Assembly: GCA_036873135.1 (NCBI GenBank)
Contig: JAPTYO010000010.1
Location: 11,869,134-11,933,133 of the forward strand
Source of the DNA: Clarkia xantiana subsp. parviflora
Lineage: Eukaryota > Streptophyta > Magnoliopsida > Myrtales > Onagraceae
Direction: 5' to 3'
Length of the DNA: 64,000 nucleotides
Position 1 is the first letter of the stretch. The number at the start of each line of letters is the position of its first letter. This document shows positions 47,222-58,399 of the stretch, piece after piece. Both the position numbers and the translations under genes were made by a program. The notes under the pieces are model-generated. The model did not search any database, had not been told where the DNA came from, and was given only the letters and a program-made list of their open reading frames with translations.

Positions 47222-48401
47222 TCTATATCTATATATAATATAATTCTGAAATAAATTAAAATATCATTACAAATAAGCTTTTTTAACAACTTTTTCTTTC
47301 ATATTTTTCAAAATAGCTACATTTCATTGGTCCACCTCAATCTTTTGATAAGTTACATGAAAGTTATATTCATCGCTCTTCCACATGGCCTTCTAAAATG
47401 AAGGCAACACTCCTCATTCACTCTTAATATTGTTTTATTAACAAATATATCAAATTAAGCTTTACATCTTAACATAAAAAAAACTCAATTTTTACACCCC
47501 TATAAAAGTTACAATCGCACACTTTCATATCAAAATTAGTTTCAATTGCACTTTTTTTAAAGAACATATATTTTTATACACAAATCATGCAAGGTCCATT
47601 CATACCTCTTACCGAATGATTTACCCATGTATACTTATATATTTTTATCCCTTATTTTATGCTTATGATGATGTGACAATTGATCATTGTAGAACAATAT
47701 TCTTTAACAAATATATGTTGGTCACGAATCAGGTCACATATCTTATATTTGTATAGATGCATAAAGACGTCGTTACTATTTAACATTCCTTCATCGAACT
47801 TATATATCATTCGATTTTCGAGAATACTTTCACATAAACAAACGTGTCACACGTGTTTGTGATAGTTATTGTATCATAATATGATGAATTTTGAAGCAAC
47901 TATATATATATACAACAATTTAACCTCTACATGTTAGTTTAACTCAGTCACAGTATAAAGCCACCATAGAAAAGTGACATTATCCATTCTTCTACACGAA
48001 ATAAATAATCATATCGTTTTGAGAAAGACAAGACAACGTAGTTTTCAGCAATTTGTAAAACACTTCATTGGTTTTAGACATTGTCCAACATTAAAAAAAA
48101 ATACTAATTACACCTTCCTTCTAAAACTAGCAAATTAGTAAAAAAATCATAGAAATATATATTTCCCATATTTATATTCGCTCTCACTAATGCTGATATC
48201 TGATGATGATCGAACATTTAGAAAGAAAAAAAATGGTTGTAAATGAGAACAAGTGTGCATATACAATGATACTTATGTTTCACATAAGGAGATAACTATG
48301 AATGGATAAAAAATGAATACAAAAATATATAAGATTTGAAAATACATGATAATTTTATAATATAAATTATTAACCGCACAACGTGCGGGTCAACTAACTA
48401 G
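47222..48401 (+). mobile_element. Non-autonomous Helitron
   Basis: The 3' end has the hairpin ccgcac-aac-gtgcgg followed by gtcaactaaCTAG and a host T (48402), which is the classic Helitron terminus. The 5' end is inferred at TCTATATCTATATATAATA after a host A (47221); such TCTATA starts are typical of plant Helitrons. There are no terminal inverted repeats or target duplication, as expected. No Rep/helicase frame exists in its 1.18 kb. Confidence 0.75.
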
Positions 48402-48723
48402 TGTTATTCATAATCTACATTTTAATAATTGCACATTGAGATTACACCTTATTATCGTATCCTATAATGTAAGTGAGTCAAGATACTCTGACGTCAAAAC
48501 TTAAATTTGGCTCGAACTTTTTTTAATCGAGTTCGAGTCCAACTTTTTAATATGTCGAACTCAAGCTTGATAATAAACGACTCGACTTGCTTGCAAACAA
48601 ATTCGAGCTTTATAATATACATTAGTCAGACGATTTCGAGTAGAACTTGATTTTTGTATCCGTGAAAAATGTTAAATTATTGTGATGTATAATGGATTTA
48701 CATATATAGTCGAGCATAATTTT

Positions 48724-51405
48724 CACTACTAGAAAACTGGATATTAGTGACATATTATTAGCGGCAGGAGTGAATGTCCGTCGCTAAAAGTGTGTTTAGC
48801 GACGGGATAATGAACTTGTCGCTGTTATTCTATGCTTTCTAGCGACGGGCTTGGAGAGCCCTCGCTAGTTTGCACTGATAATATAATTAAAACAAAAAAA
48901 CGAAGTGTGGCCCACATATTTAGAGAACGGCCCCACATAGTTATAATATAGTTATAATATGGCCTAAGTGTGAACTACTCAAAAAAAACCTAAACTAAAG
49001 CTTATCCCGTACCTGGCCGGTTTTTTTATCTGCACCAAGATTAGGCGATTGCTGCTTCTCCAAGATTAACCCTAAATCTCGAGCTCCTACTCATCGAAGT
49101 TGGTCGATTGATGGATCCACAATTGTGTAGCTCATCTCCTCGAGTAGAAATGACCCACGATTGTGGATCATTTCTTCAATTATGTCAGATTAACTCGTGG
49201 ATCACTTCTCCGGCGACAGAATCGCCATTACTAAGGTTCATTCTTTTTCTGTGTATTTTCTTACTGTGATGCTTTGCTCTACTTAAGATTTAGGTTTGGT
49301 GATGCTTTAGTTTCGTTATGCTTTAGATTTATGTTTGATCTGCAGAATTATGTGGACCCTATAAAATAGGAATCATAGGAATTAAACCTGATTAAATTTA
49401 TGCGATGCAAGTCCTTACTTACTTTAGTTACAGGTTGTGAAAGCGGTGCACTTCATAAATCTAAAAATGGTTGTTAAATGTGTATTTAGATGTATTGCTT
49501 ATACGCCAAAAGCATATCGAGACAAAAAAAAAAAAAAAAAAACCGAAATAGCACTACAAATATCAGCTAGGGGAAGCTGAAGAGCTTTTCACCTTTCTCT
49601 CAACATTATCAGTATCCAGATTCAATTCCTTAGGCAGTTTAGTTATTGCTAGATAAGGCAGCAATGTAAAGGAAGTCTTCGTTTCTTAATTGTTTTTCTG
49701 GATATATATATATAAAGTTGGGTATTGTTGGTTTAAAGTCGGCCTGAAAATAGGAAGGTCACTTGTGTTCATTATTAGACAGTAGCTGTTGCTGGTGGTG
49801 ATTGTTAATATTATTATGAAAGGGAAGAGATGAATGATTGGGAGCTGCAGCATATTATTCTGAAAGAAGATACAGCAGCTGGTTTGGTTATAATGTGTTT
49901 GATGGGTGTTGCATGTTTTGACACAATAAAATTCATTTACCTACTCGGATCTTGTAGGTAAGCCTTTAAAAGGGATTTGGATATGTTGAGTTCAAGTTTA
50001 GAGTTGATGCCGTAAAGGCTGTGTTGCATATGGATGGTGTAAATTTTTCCTCTTGAAGTTTTATTTTCAGTTTTCAATCATTACGGAAAACTCTTGATAG
50101 TGGGAATTCATGTTTGATTGCCTTTTTGCAGGCACAAGTTCATCCCGGACAGAAGGTTTCACTCCCTTATTAGCCTGTTGCTGCATCATCAAAAAGAGAA
50201 GCCCCTAAGTAATTGAAAGACTCTGTTTGTCAATATAGTAAGCCCAATAATAATGATCTTTGGATCCCGCCCTTTAAAATGCTTTGGCTGATTTATTTAA
50301 ATAGCCAAACCTAATCTAGTAATCTCGATGGAATGATGCCTCAAACCCGCCTCTTTAAATGTTCTATTCAGATGATTACTCTAAATTACAAGTTGCTAAT
50401 TTTATTTCCGGGGTTATATTTATTACAGCAGCTGAGAGAGAAAAGACGTCATAAGCGAGTTTCTATCTTGCTGACTTGGTTCAACATGATAATGAAGCAA
50501 CAACAAAACTTGAGAATACTACTATTGAACGCTCTACATCAGTTGACTCAGGTGTTTTGGGGAAGTACAATATATGGAGGAGAGAGAATGAAAATGACAA
50601 TCGCAATATGACAGTTAGGTTTATGAGGGACCAAATGATTATGGCAAGAGTATATTTAGGGATTGCAAAATGAAGAGTAAGCTCGATTTGCACCAAGAGT
50701 TGCAAGTCCAATTAAAAGAGAGTCAGCGTGCTCTAGGAGATGCAACCTATGATGGAGATCTAAACAATGGGTAATTAAACTATTTTTTAGGTTTTTGTTT
50801 ATAGTAACTATGTGTTGCTTTTCTCTTCAAAAAATTTATTGTCCTCACAGTGCATCTAAGAAAATGAAAGTTACGGGATAAGTTCTGTCAAAAGCTAGTG
50901 GACAGTTGTATGATTGCAAGTTAGTGATCGGGAAGCTGAGTGCAATGCTTCAGACAACAGATGAGCAAGTAAGGAGTTTGAAACGGCAGAGCACATTCCT
51001 TAGTTAGCACGATTTGGATGTTTTAAAGTGTTATGTATTTGGGTTGAAGCATTGTTTGGATGGTTGTGATATACTAATATAAGGATGATATTCTCTACTA
51101 AATTTTAGTTTTACAATTGACATGTTTTGTTTAAAATATTGGTGACAGAAAGTACCTTTTACAAAATTTGTAAACAATAGTGACGGGATTTCCCGTCGCT
51201 AAATATAACAACGTGACTTTGAAATGCATGTCGCTAATACTTTTAGCGACGGGAGTTTCCTATCGCGACCACAATAGCGACAGTCTATTATTCCGTGCTA
51301 AAGTATTAGCGACTTATAGCGACGAGTTAATGACAGGAAAAATCTCGTCGCTAATATTTTTAACGACGGATTTTCCGTCGCTAAAAGCCTTTTTTTTCTG
51401 TAGTG
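48724..51405. mobile_element. Non-autonomous CACTA element carrying a gene fragment (Pack-CACTA)
   Basis: Ends are CACTACTAGAAAAC and TTTTTCTGTAGTG, flanked by TTT on both sides (48721-48723 and 51406-51408), the 3-bp duplication of CACTA elements. Subterminal DNA on both sides carries many inverted copies of tagcgacgg/ccgtcgcta, the expected transposase-binding repeats. No transposase frame is recognisable. The interior holds a fragment of a galacturonosyltransferase gene with an intron. It lies inside an older hAT-like MITE. Confidence 0.9.
50426..51007 (+). pseudogene. Captured GAUT1-like galacturonosyltransferase fragment
   Basis: Translated pieces match the middle of plant GAUT1 (homogalacturonan alpha-1,4-galacturonosyltransferase). 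QLREKRR is followed, after a frameshift, by LVQHDNEATTKLENTTIERS, then VLGKYNIWRRENENDN and MRDQMIMARVYLGIAK. After a further 1-nt shift come MKSKLDLHQELQVQLKESQR and LGDATYDGDL. After an intron (about 50770-50850) come QLYDCKLVIGKLSAML and TDEQVRSLKRQSTFLS. There are at least two frameshifts and a stop replacing a Gln codon (TAA in kvtg*vlsk). Retained intron borders show that genomic DNA was captured. The catalytic GT8 domain is absent, so no enzyme is made. Confidence 0.85.
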
Positions 51406-51689
51406 TTTATAATTATGAGAAATACTAACTTACTGTGATGAATAATAATCTTACAAGTCGAGTATATGTCGATTATGTCGAGTTGAGACCGAGCTTAAAA
51501 ATTTTGAACTCGACCTATTCGAGCCTAAAAAATTTGAACTCGATCTATTCGAGCCTAAAAAATTTGAACTCGACTTAATTCAAGCCTAAAATATTTAAGT
51601 TCAGCAGAGTTTAAACTTAAGCTCAATAATTTTTAATCAAGCCGAGTTTGATACTCAGTTCGAATCGGTTCATTTACATTGTTATTGTT

Positions 51690-52003
51690 ACTACTCTTCG
51701 TTGAATTTAAATTAAGAGCATCAATCTAATCGCTTGGGCCTATGCTTCTCTACTGAGGCTCAGTCCAACCATTTCACAGGCTCGGAACAAAATCAGGAAC
51801 GTACTGAATGAGATCCAATTGAGCTCCAACTGATTGTGGCTTGTTTGGAACGTTTGTTACAGTGTCTTATTATTTTGTTGTCAAAAATACAATGAATGGA
51901 ATAGTAACGGACCAATGGCGTTTATGTTCTATTCCGATACGTAATGTTCAGATTTTTAAAATAAAATGCTATTTCGTAGGTATAAAGATTAGGAGTTTTT
52001 TTT
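51690..52003. other. Intergenic spacer
   Basis: Nothing gene-like is seen. gtggcttgtttggaacg near 51835 resembles a Tourist-type terminus but no partner was found. Confidence 0.4.
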
Positions 52004-52011
52004 AAGGGTTA

Positions 52012-52530
52012 ATAATTAAATTGCTACCCGAACTATGACTAATTTACAAATCACTATATGAATTTTAATTTTTTAAGATTGACATACATAAACTTTCAAT
52101 TTTAGATCAAATTGCTACCTCTGTTTGAATTGTCGTCAAATTAATCAAAAAATGAGCATGTTTCCACTACTTAGAGTCTTTTCTTGTGAGATGAATTCAA
52201 ATCTAAACTGAAAGTATTGCAACAAAATATCGTCAATTTAATGCTCAATTGAAAGACACTATTTAAGTTGGGTGTAAGTCTAATTGAACATTCAATTAAA
52301 CGTATTTTGTTGCAATTACTTTCAAATTATGTTTGAATTCAACTTACACGCTAAGATCCAACGTGGCGGAAACATGCTAATTTTCTGTTCAATTTGACGT
52401 AATTTGAAATAGAAGTAGTAATTTACTCTGAAATTTAAAGGTCAAATAGTTAATTTAACAAAATTAAAATTCAGATAGAGATTTGTAAATTGGTCAACGT
52501 TCGCATAACAATTTGATTATTAACTCCTAT
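52012..52530. mobile_element. GGGTTAA-type foldback element
   Basis: The left end gggttaataattaaattgct and the right end caatttgattattaactcct are inverted. The next stretch ttacaaatcactatatgaat on the left matches attcagatagagatttgtaa on the right, and a central block (atttgaattcaac, cttttcttgtgaga) is also mirrored. Target duplication is not clear. No coding capacity. Confidence 0.6.
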
Positions 52531-52589
52531 TTAATTAGATTATTTTTAGATTTTGCCAACTAATAAATAAAATAGTTTAGTATATAAAT

Positions 52590-53290
52590 ATTTATCCCGA
52601 GTTTGCAGTAAACAATAAGATTTCGGAGAGACTTTGAGGGGTAAACATTTTTTTTTTTTTGAATATACAAGATTGTTTTCGCAATTTCGAGGTGAGAGGG
52701 TTAGATTAAAGTCTTCATCAATGTGGCGTCTTCAGCGGAATTCAACATCGGGGCGTCCTAGAAAACACAACTCGATTTACCAGTTTGTCAAATCAACATT
52801 AAGTTAAACGGTAATTATGTTTACTTTGAGGGGGTAATCTGTTAATCGTTTTTCTTTTTGCCAGAAAAAAATGGGCTAGTAGTGTGACCCTCGACACATC
52901 CCGTTATGTAATGTTTAGGCTTTCATGTTCACCTTTTTTTTTTTTTTTTCCCGACCGAACTTAGTGAACCCTACCAGCGCGCGCACTGGGCCCCGTCAAC
53001 GTAACCCCACCAGCAACCTATAGTATAGTTAAGAGGCCGACATGTTAAGACCAGTTCTACTCGCCTCCTTATATGCCTAACGCGGTATGTATGCCAGACG
53101 GTACCTAAGATTTTATATCAGGTCACCACGAGGTGATTCTACTGAGTGGTTTTATACTTGGAAATTCGGAGACAAACCACTTGAGAATAAACACTCTTGA
53201 CCACTCGAGATTAAACGCTTTTGAATTAAACGGTTATACTTTTGTACGGTTTATTTTTATCAAATAAAATTAAAATGATATCAGAGTGAA
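52590..53290. other. Unclassified repeat-like DNA with poly-T
   Basis: A run of T at about 52935-52951 is followed by a more balanced-composition block (aaccctaccagcgcgcgcac and on to 53200), which differs from the AT-rich flanks. This could be an antisense retroposon tail, but I found no flanking duplication or protein match. Confidence 0.35.
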
Positions 53291-54260
53291 TGACCAAACT
53301 AGGTCACTTCTCGAAATTAATTCCCAAACTAGGTTTGTTCAGAAACTAATTCCAAAAATAGGTCTCTTCATATTTTTACTAATATCTATTATTTATTTTG
53401 CATCCTAAAGTTTACATTTTGTTACAAACGAACCCTTAATCGTAATATAATACAAGAAAAAAAAATTAAAAATTAAGAAAATTAAATATATGAAAAATAT
53501 AAAATAAAAAATAATTAATTAATATAATGATAAAAAAAATACACATTAAAAAATAATCAAACAAACATTTTTTGTAACTTTTAATTTTTAAAAAATATAT
53601 AAAATTAAAGGATACAATTTACATATAAAAATAAATAAGTTTTTAAACAACTTTATACTGGCAAGAAAAATAACATATAATGATATAAAAACTATTCATC
53701 AAGAGTATGAAAAAAAAAATATACAAACTGAATCCATTCTTAAATTTATTCTATTGATTTTTCAAATTTAAATTAGTTTTTCTGTTTTTTTTTCAGTCAC
53801 TAATTATATTAATTTAACATGTTTTACTTATGGTTTATGTACGCTTTCATTTATATATTTCCATACTTAAAAATCACGAGTATTTAGTTTCTTTACATTG
53901 TATATCACAATTTTTTTTTATAATTTATATCCTTTAGCATAATTTATTTTCACAAATTTCCATAATTAATAATTTATTATTTTTTAGTTTTTAACTTTTA
54001 CATATAATTAGTTTATTTATTTGGTCAAAAAAGCAATACAAGAAGTGTAAAATACGCAAAATGGTGGGGTCTAGTGCTGTATTGGGTTGAGTTGTAATGT
54101 CAACATCAACGTCGCTTTTGTCAATTGAGAGAAATTGAAAAAGCTGCATTCAAACACCAACTACCATTGATAGCCTCAATCAGAAAACATAGCCAACTAC
54201 CATTCCACATTCTTTTTCCCGCCCATTTTCCTGACAGTTTACCAAAATTATTTATTTAGT
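53290..54260. other. AT-rich intergenic DNA
   Basis: Very AT-rich, low complexity in places, no gene. Tandem-like text ccaaactaggtc near 53297 and 53331 suggests remains of a foldback element. Confidence 0.45.
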
Positions 54261-54545
54261 TGTTGTTTGGCTGGATGTAATGTGCAATGTAATTTCACAT
54301 TACATTTTAAAATAAATTTATATTATACTGTTTGGTTTACCAAATGACGTAATGTGCACTGTAATGTAACGTTTATTGTCATTTGAAATTACGTTCAAAC
54401 TCCTTTCTACGGAATGTGAGATTACATCTAAAAACAGATGTAAGATGTTCAACATTATAACGTGTTATTATTTTATTTTTATTCATTAAATACATAAAAT
54501 ATTATGTATTATCTTTATAGTTTATTATTAAAATAATATTTTTAT

Positions 54546-55753
54546 GGGTTAAGTTTCTAAATGGTCCTCAAACTATGGCTAAATGTCCGATTTTATCCTC
54601 GAACTCCATTTAAGTCCGACTTTATCCTCGAACTCAAACAAATATCCAATTAAAGCCTTCGGTTAAAAATTGGCTGATCATCAATGTGAATCCGTTACCT
54701 TTTTCCTTCAATGACTAATTTACCCATAAATCTAAACTAATAATAATAGTAATATTAATACTAATAAGTAATAATATAATAATAATAGTTAATTTAATCG
54801 AACACAATTAATTGTTAGAGACTAAAAATTAGCAGCAGCCACAAGCCCACAACTGAAGTATATTAGTATATTAGTGGAATTAGGGGTGTAAACGAGCCGA
54901 GTATCTGTCAAGCTCGACTCGACTTGATTAGTATTTGCCAAGCTCGAACTCGGTCGAGGTCTAATTTTGAAACTCAATCTCAATTCGAATCCAAGCTCGA
55001 CATCATCGAGCTCGGCTCGACTCGACTCGTTAGTCAATTATATATCACAATAAATTAACATTTCTCATAACTAAAAAAATCGAGCTCGACTCGACTTATA
55101 AACTCGAACTCGAAACTCGTATAGACTCGCGAGTAACTCGAGCCGAGTATTAACAAGCTCGAGCTTGACATACTAAAAAGCTCGACTCGAATTTTTTCGA
55201 GCCGAATTCGAGTTTTATCCGAGTCGATCCCGAGTAGATCACAAGTAGCTTGACTCATTTACATCCCTAGGTGGAAGCGAGCGCGATCACTAAAAACGAA
55301 GCGGTGACATACAGTATCAACGGCAACATTCGTGCAAAATATCGGTACTTGTGTAGAGAAAGTAGTAGAGTCACGTTATTTCTTTTCTTCTCAGTTATGG
55401 CTACAGCATACCACTTTGTATTATTAATTAATAATTAATTATTAGGGTTGATTCTTTTTTTCTCAATTGTGGGTGTTGTGGCTGCTGTTTTTTTAGTCTC
55501 TCGATTAAATTAAGGGTTAACTATCATTATTATATTATAATTTATTACTATTACTGTAGTTTAGATTTAAGGGTAAATTAGTCATTAATGCAGAAAACTA
55601 ACGGATTCACATTGATGATCAGACAATTTTTAACAGAAAGCTTTAATTGGATTTTTTTTTTTTGAGTTCGAGGATAAACTCGGACTTAAATGGAGTTCGA
55701 GGATAAAATCAAACATTTAGCCATAGTTTGAGGACCATTTAGAGACTTAACCC
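54546..55753. mobile_element. GGGTTAA foldback element with perfect 9-bp TSD, copy C
   Basis: Begins gggttaagtttctaaatggt and ends with its inverse accatttagagacttaaccc. It is flanked by TATTTTTAT at 54537-54545 and 55754-55762, a perfect 9-bp duplication. The arms contain three gatttatcctcgaactc-like units each side. The centre is occupied by a hAT-like MITE (54881-55269). There is no transposase. Confidence 0.88.
54881..55269. mobile_element. hAT-like MITE nested in foldback copy C
   Basis: Starts taggggtgtaaacgagccga and ends gactcatttacatcccta, so both ends read TAGGG(G/A)TGTAAA inward. Flanking 8-mers agtggaat and ggtggaag match at 6 of 8. The interior is made of alternating gagctcgactcg motifs, a highly self-complementary composition. 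Confidence 0.75.
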
Positions 55754-56455
55754 TATTTTTATTAGTTTTTTATTTTTTTATACTTCACAACTCATTATTA
55801 TAATAAATGATAATACACACGTATAAACTGAGATTTTTTTTTTTTGCATTCTTCAATGAAAATTATCTTATAAAACTATATATAATGTTTTAATTAATAA
55901 AAATTTAGTAGTTGTGCGTATTGTGTTTAAATATTTAGTCTTTAAACACACACATGATCTTTAAGAAGTTAGTTGTTGTAAAAAATATGTATTCTTTTAA
56001 ATCCTATCATATTAAGATAAATATACTCTCATATATATTAATATAATACTAATAAAGTCACATTACAATACAATAATCTAACATTACATTACACATTACA
56101 GCACAATCTAACATTACATTACGTAAATCACATTATTTATAATTTCAGATTTAAAGTAATATCACATTTGGGCTACCTAAATTATTTATTTAAAGTTTAG
56201 ATATCTCAATAAATTGGCAGCTGAATAATAATTTTTGGAATTTAGTAATTTAAAGAATGAGGTGATGCGCGTGACTTAATAAGGAATGGAACTCAAATAA
56301 TTATTTGATTATTATTTTGGCAGCACAATTTATCAAATGTATGGGATAAATTTATATAATTGGACAAATTATTAGAATTGAAGAGGCGTAATTCCGAATA
56401 CCGCTTTCACTTTCATATTAATAAAATAATATTATTTGTTATCATTTTTTTTTTG

Positions 56456-56696
56456 GTGTAAAGAACGATTCCATTAAGCAACAAGAGTTTTACAAAAGAT
56501 CAAAAAGAACAGACAAGCTAGAGGGAAACAGAGAAGACACCCAAGAACCAGACAATCCCAAACCCGCAGCCTGTCGACAAAGAAGGTGAGCGGGATGAAC
56601 CAAAGTTCGACTAGTGAAACAGACTCTAAAGGAACTATGTACGTTAAGGAGAAAACGAACATCATCGATAACCCCAAAAAGAGACAAGCAGGTCGA
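56456..56696 (-). mobile_element. 5'-truncated retroposon (LINE or SINE) with 15-bp TSD
   Basis: A 241-bp insert has a run of T at its left end, which is a poly-A tail on the minus strand. It is flanked by a perfect 15-bp duplication ATTATTTGTTATCAT (56441-56455 and 56697-56711). The minus strand has a 67-codon open stretch ending in CKTLVA, resembling the tail of a plant LINE ORF2. Pol III boxes were not recognised, so a truncated LINE is favoured over a SINE. Confidence 0.8.
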
Positions 56697-56711
56697 ATTA
56701 TTTGTTATCAT

Positions 56712-58370
56712 GTTTGCACTCTTTCACTATATTATAGCATATTATAATTATTTATTATTTTTTTGGCCAAATTTAATTATTTATATATTATTAAAAGGGG
56801 CATCGTAGGAATAACGCTTTCCCGTGCATGGTAGATACTAGATAGATAGTCGGTCAAATAATCAAATTGTATCGATTATTTTTATAATTAGTTATTGCGG
56901 TACGTGCATAAAAATATTAAAAAAAATTAATTATTTTTCGGTGGTAAAAAAATAATTATTATTTTTTGAATTTCGAATATGTTCGACAAGAAGCACGTGA
57001 AGGCAACAACTAGCACAGGCTGCAGAGCACAGTTGCATAACGAATCTTCCAGAGCGAGAGACACTTCCCGATGAGAAATTATTTTCAGTTTGTGATAATT
57101 GTTTATAATTAAATCTGTGACGAATTTACTATTTTATCAAGATATTTATTTTATTGTTGTTATGTATGAAATCTAACGTTGGTCAATCTTGCAACACTTT
57201 AAAAAAAAAAAAAAAAACTTGTAAAACAAGTTGCAGTTCTTAAACTTGAGCTGTGTTTGAATTTTATTTGAAAATAATAGACCTTAAAAGGAACTCTACC
57301 GACAAAAAAATCAATAGCAATCTTATATATATAATACTAGAAAAAAAAACAAGTTAAAATACTTTATGATCGTAATAATATATCAGATATATTTGTGCAA
57401 TAGCATATCTAATGAGATTACTAAAATTAGTTGAATTAACTAATAAAGTGATTTATAGTCTGCAGTAAAACAAGTTTAACGTTTTCTTATAGATATCTTT
57501 AATTTTAACGTTGTCATTTCAAAATGCAGAAATGTATAAAAATAAAATCTCCAATGATATTCCTTAAACCGTTTTCTTTGAACATATATATATCATATAC
57601 AAATATAGCTTTTTATTTATTCATAATTTAAGTTAAATCAAAATGTGTTAATACTATAATTTTAAAAAAAGTTATTTAAATTTATATCTTAAACATTTAT
57701 ATTGTTTAACAATAATGAAATGGAAAACTAATTGGAGCGACACAAATTAATTGAATGACAATCGAATGTTTAAACTTAAAAATTCACTATACAAATATAA
57801 GTAACACTTACTAATAAAACAATCTAAGTGATACCATGATAAGAAGTTTTTTATTTTTGTAAGGTCAAGATTATAATTTTTGTATTTTTGTAAGGTTTGT
57901 GGCTAATGATATATATTTGAATTATATATATATTTTTTAAACTAGGGTATATAAACTTTTCTTTTACCAATAAATTAATACTTGTATTATAACTTCTTTC
58001 AAATTAAATCTAAAATGAATATTGTTTTTTCTAAATTATTTCCATTTGATAAACAACAAAATAATTTACACAAACAAAACAATAAATTTTTCTTTTAGTA
58101 CCGATATACAGTAACAATTTAATTACATTTATATAAACGTTTCCATAATTCATATTTCTTACCATTTTATTCCAAATACTCTGCAATAAAATATTAAAAA
58201 AAAAAATATTTATCATTTTTAAATAAAAAAATCACTTTATTTCGTAACTTCAAATTTACTTTCCACCGAACTGTAATAAAAAAAATATATAAACATTAAA
58301 AGTAAGTTTGCTCTGTCACAGTAACTAAAGCACACTTAATTACTTTTAATCGCCCACACACGTCCGTCCA
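56712..58370. other. AT-rich intergenic DNA
   Basis: No protein gene, RNA gene or clear element ends are visible in this very AT-rich stretch. Confidence 0.5.
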
Positions 58371-58374
58371 CCAC

Positions 58375-58383
58375 TATATAAAT
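58375..58383 (+). promoter_or_regulatory. TATA box of a possible transcription unit
   Basis: TATATAAAT in the context ccactatataaattaccccc is followed by a C/T-rich leader-like stretch (ccatccaacctagtctccca). The first ATG downstream (58453) opens only a 14-codon frame ending at 58497. A telobox-like agggttagggttttt follows at about 58496-58510. This looks like a real promoter, but the product is not identified. Confidence 0.45.
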
Positions 58384-58399
58384 TACCCCCATCCAACCT

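Larger units (their letters stand above)
48466..51685. mobile_element. Old hAT-like MITE split by a CACTA element
   Basis: The left part starts atgtaagtgagtcaagatac and is filled with ctcgaac/gagttcgag motifs. The right part (51410-51685) has the matching motifs and ends gaatcggttcatttacat. The two halves form the GAGTCGAG-type element seen at 1150-1650 and 54881-55269. The CACTA element at 48724-51405 separates them. Confidence 0.6.
54262..56130. mobile_element. Possible GTAATGTG-rich MITE interrupted by a foldback element
   Basis: The left flank (54262-54440) repeats gtaatgtgca/acattacatt, and the right flank (56040-56130) has acattacattac in inverted sense. The two may be halves of one Tourist-like element (left start ttgtttggctggatgtaatg) split by the insertion at 54546-55753. 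Ends and duplication are not firm. Confidence 0.4.

Noticed and set aside
49130..50160. Further GAUT1 exons in the CACTA interior
   Set aside because: Some splice-like sites occur, but I could not recognise GAUT1 protein sequence upstream of 50426 with confidence.
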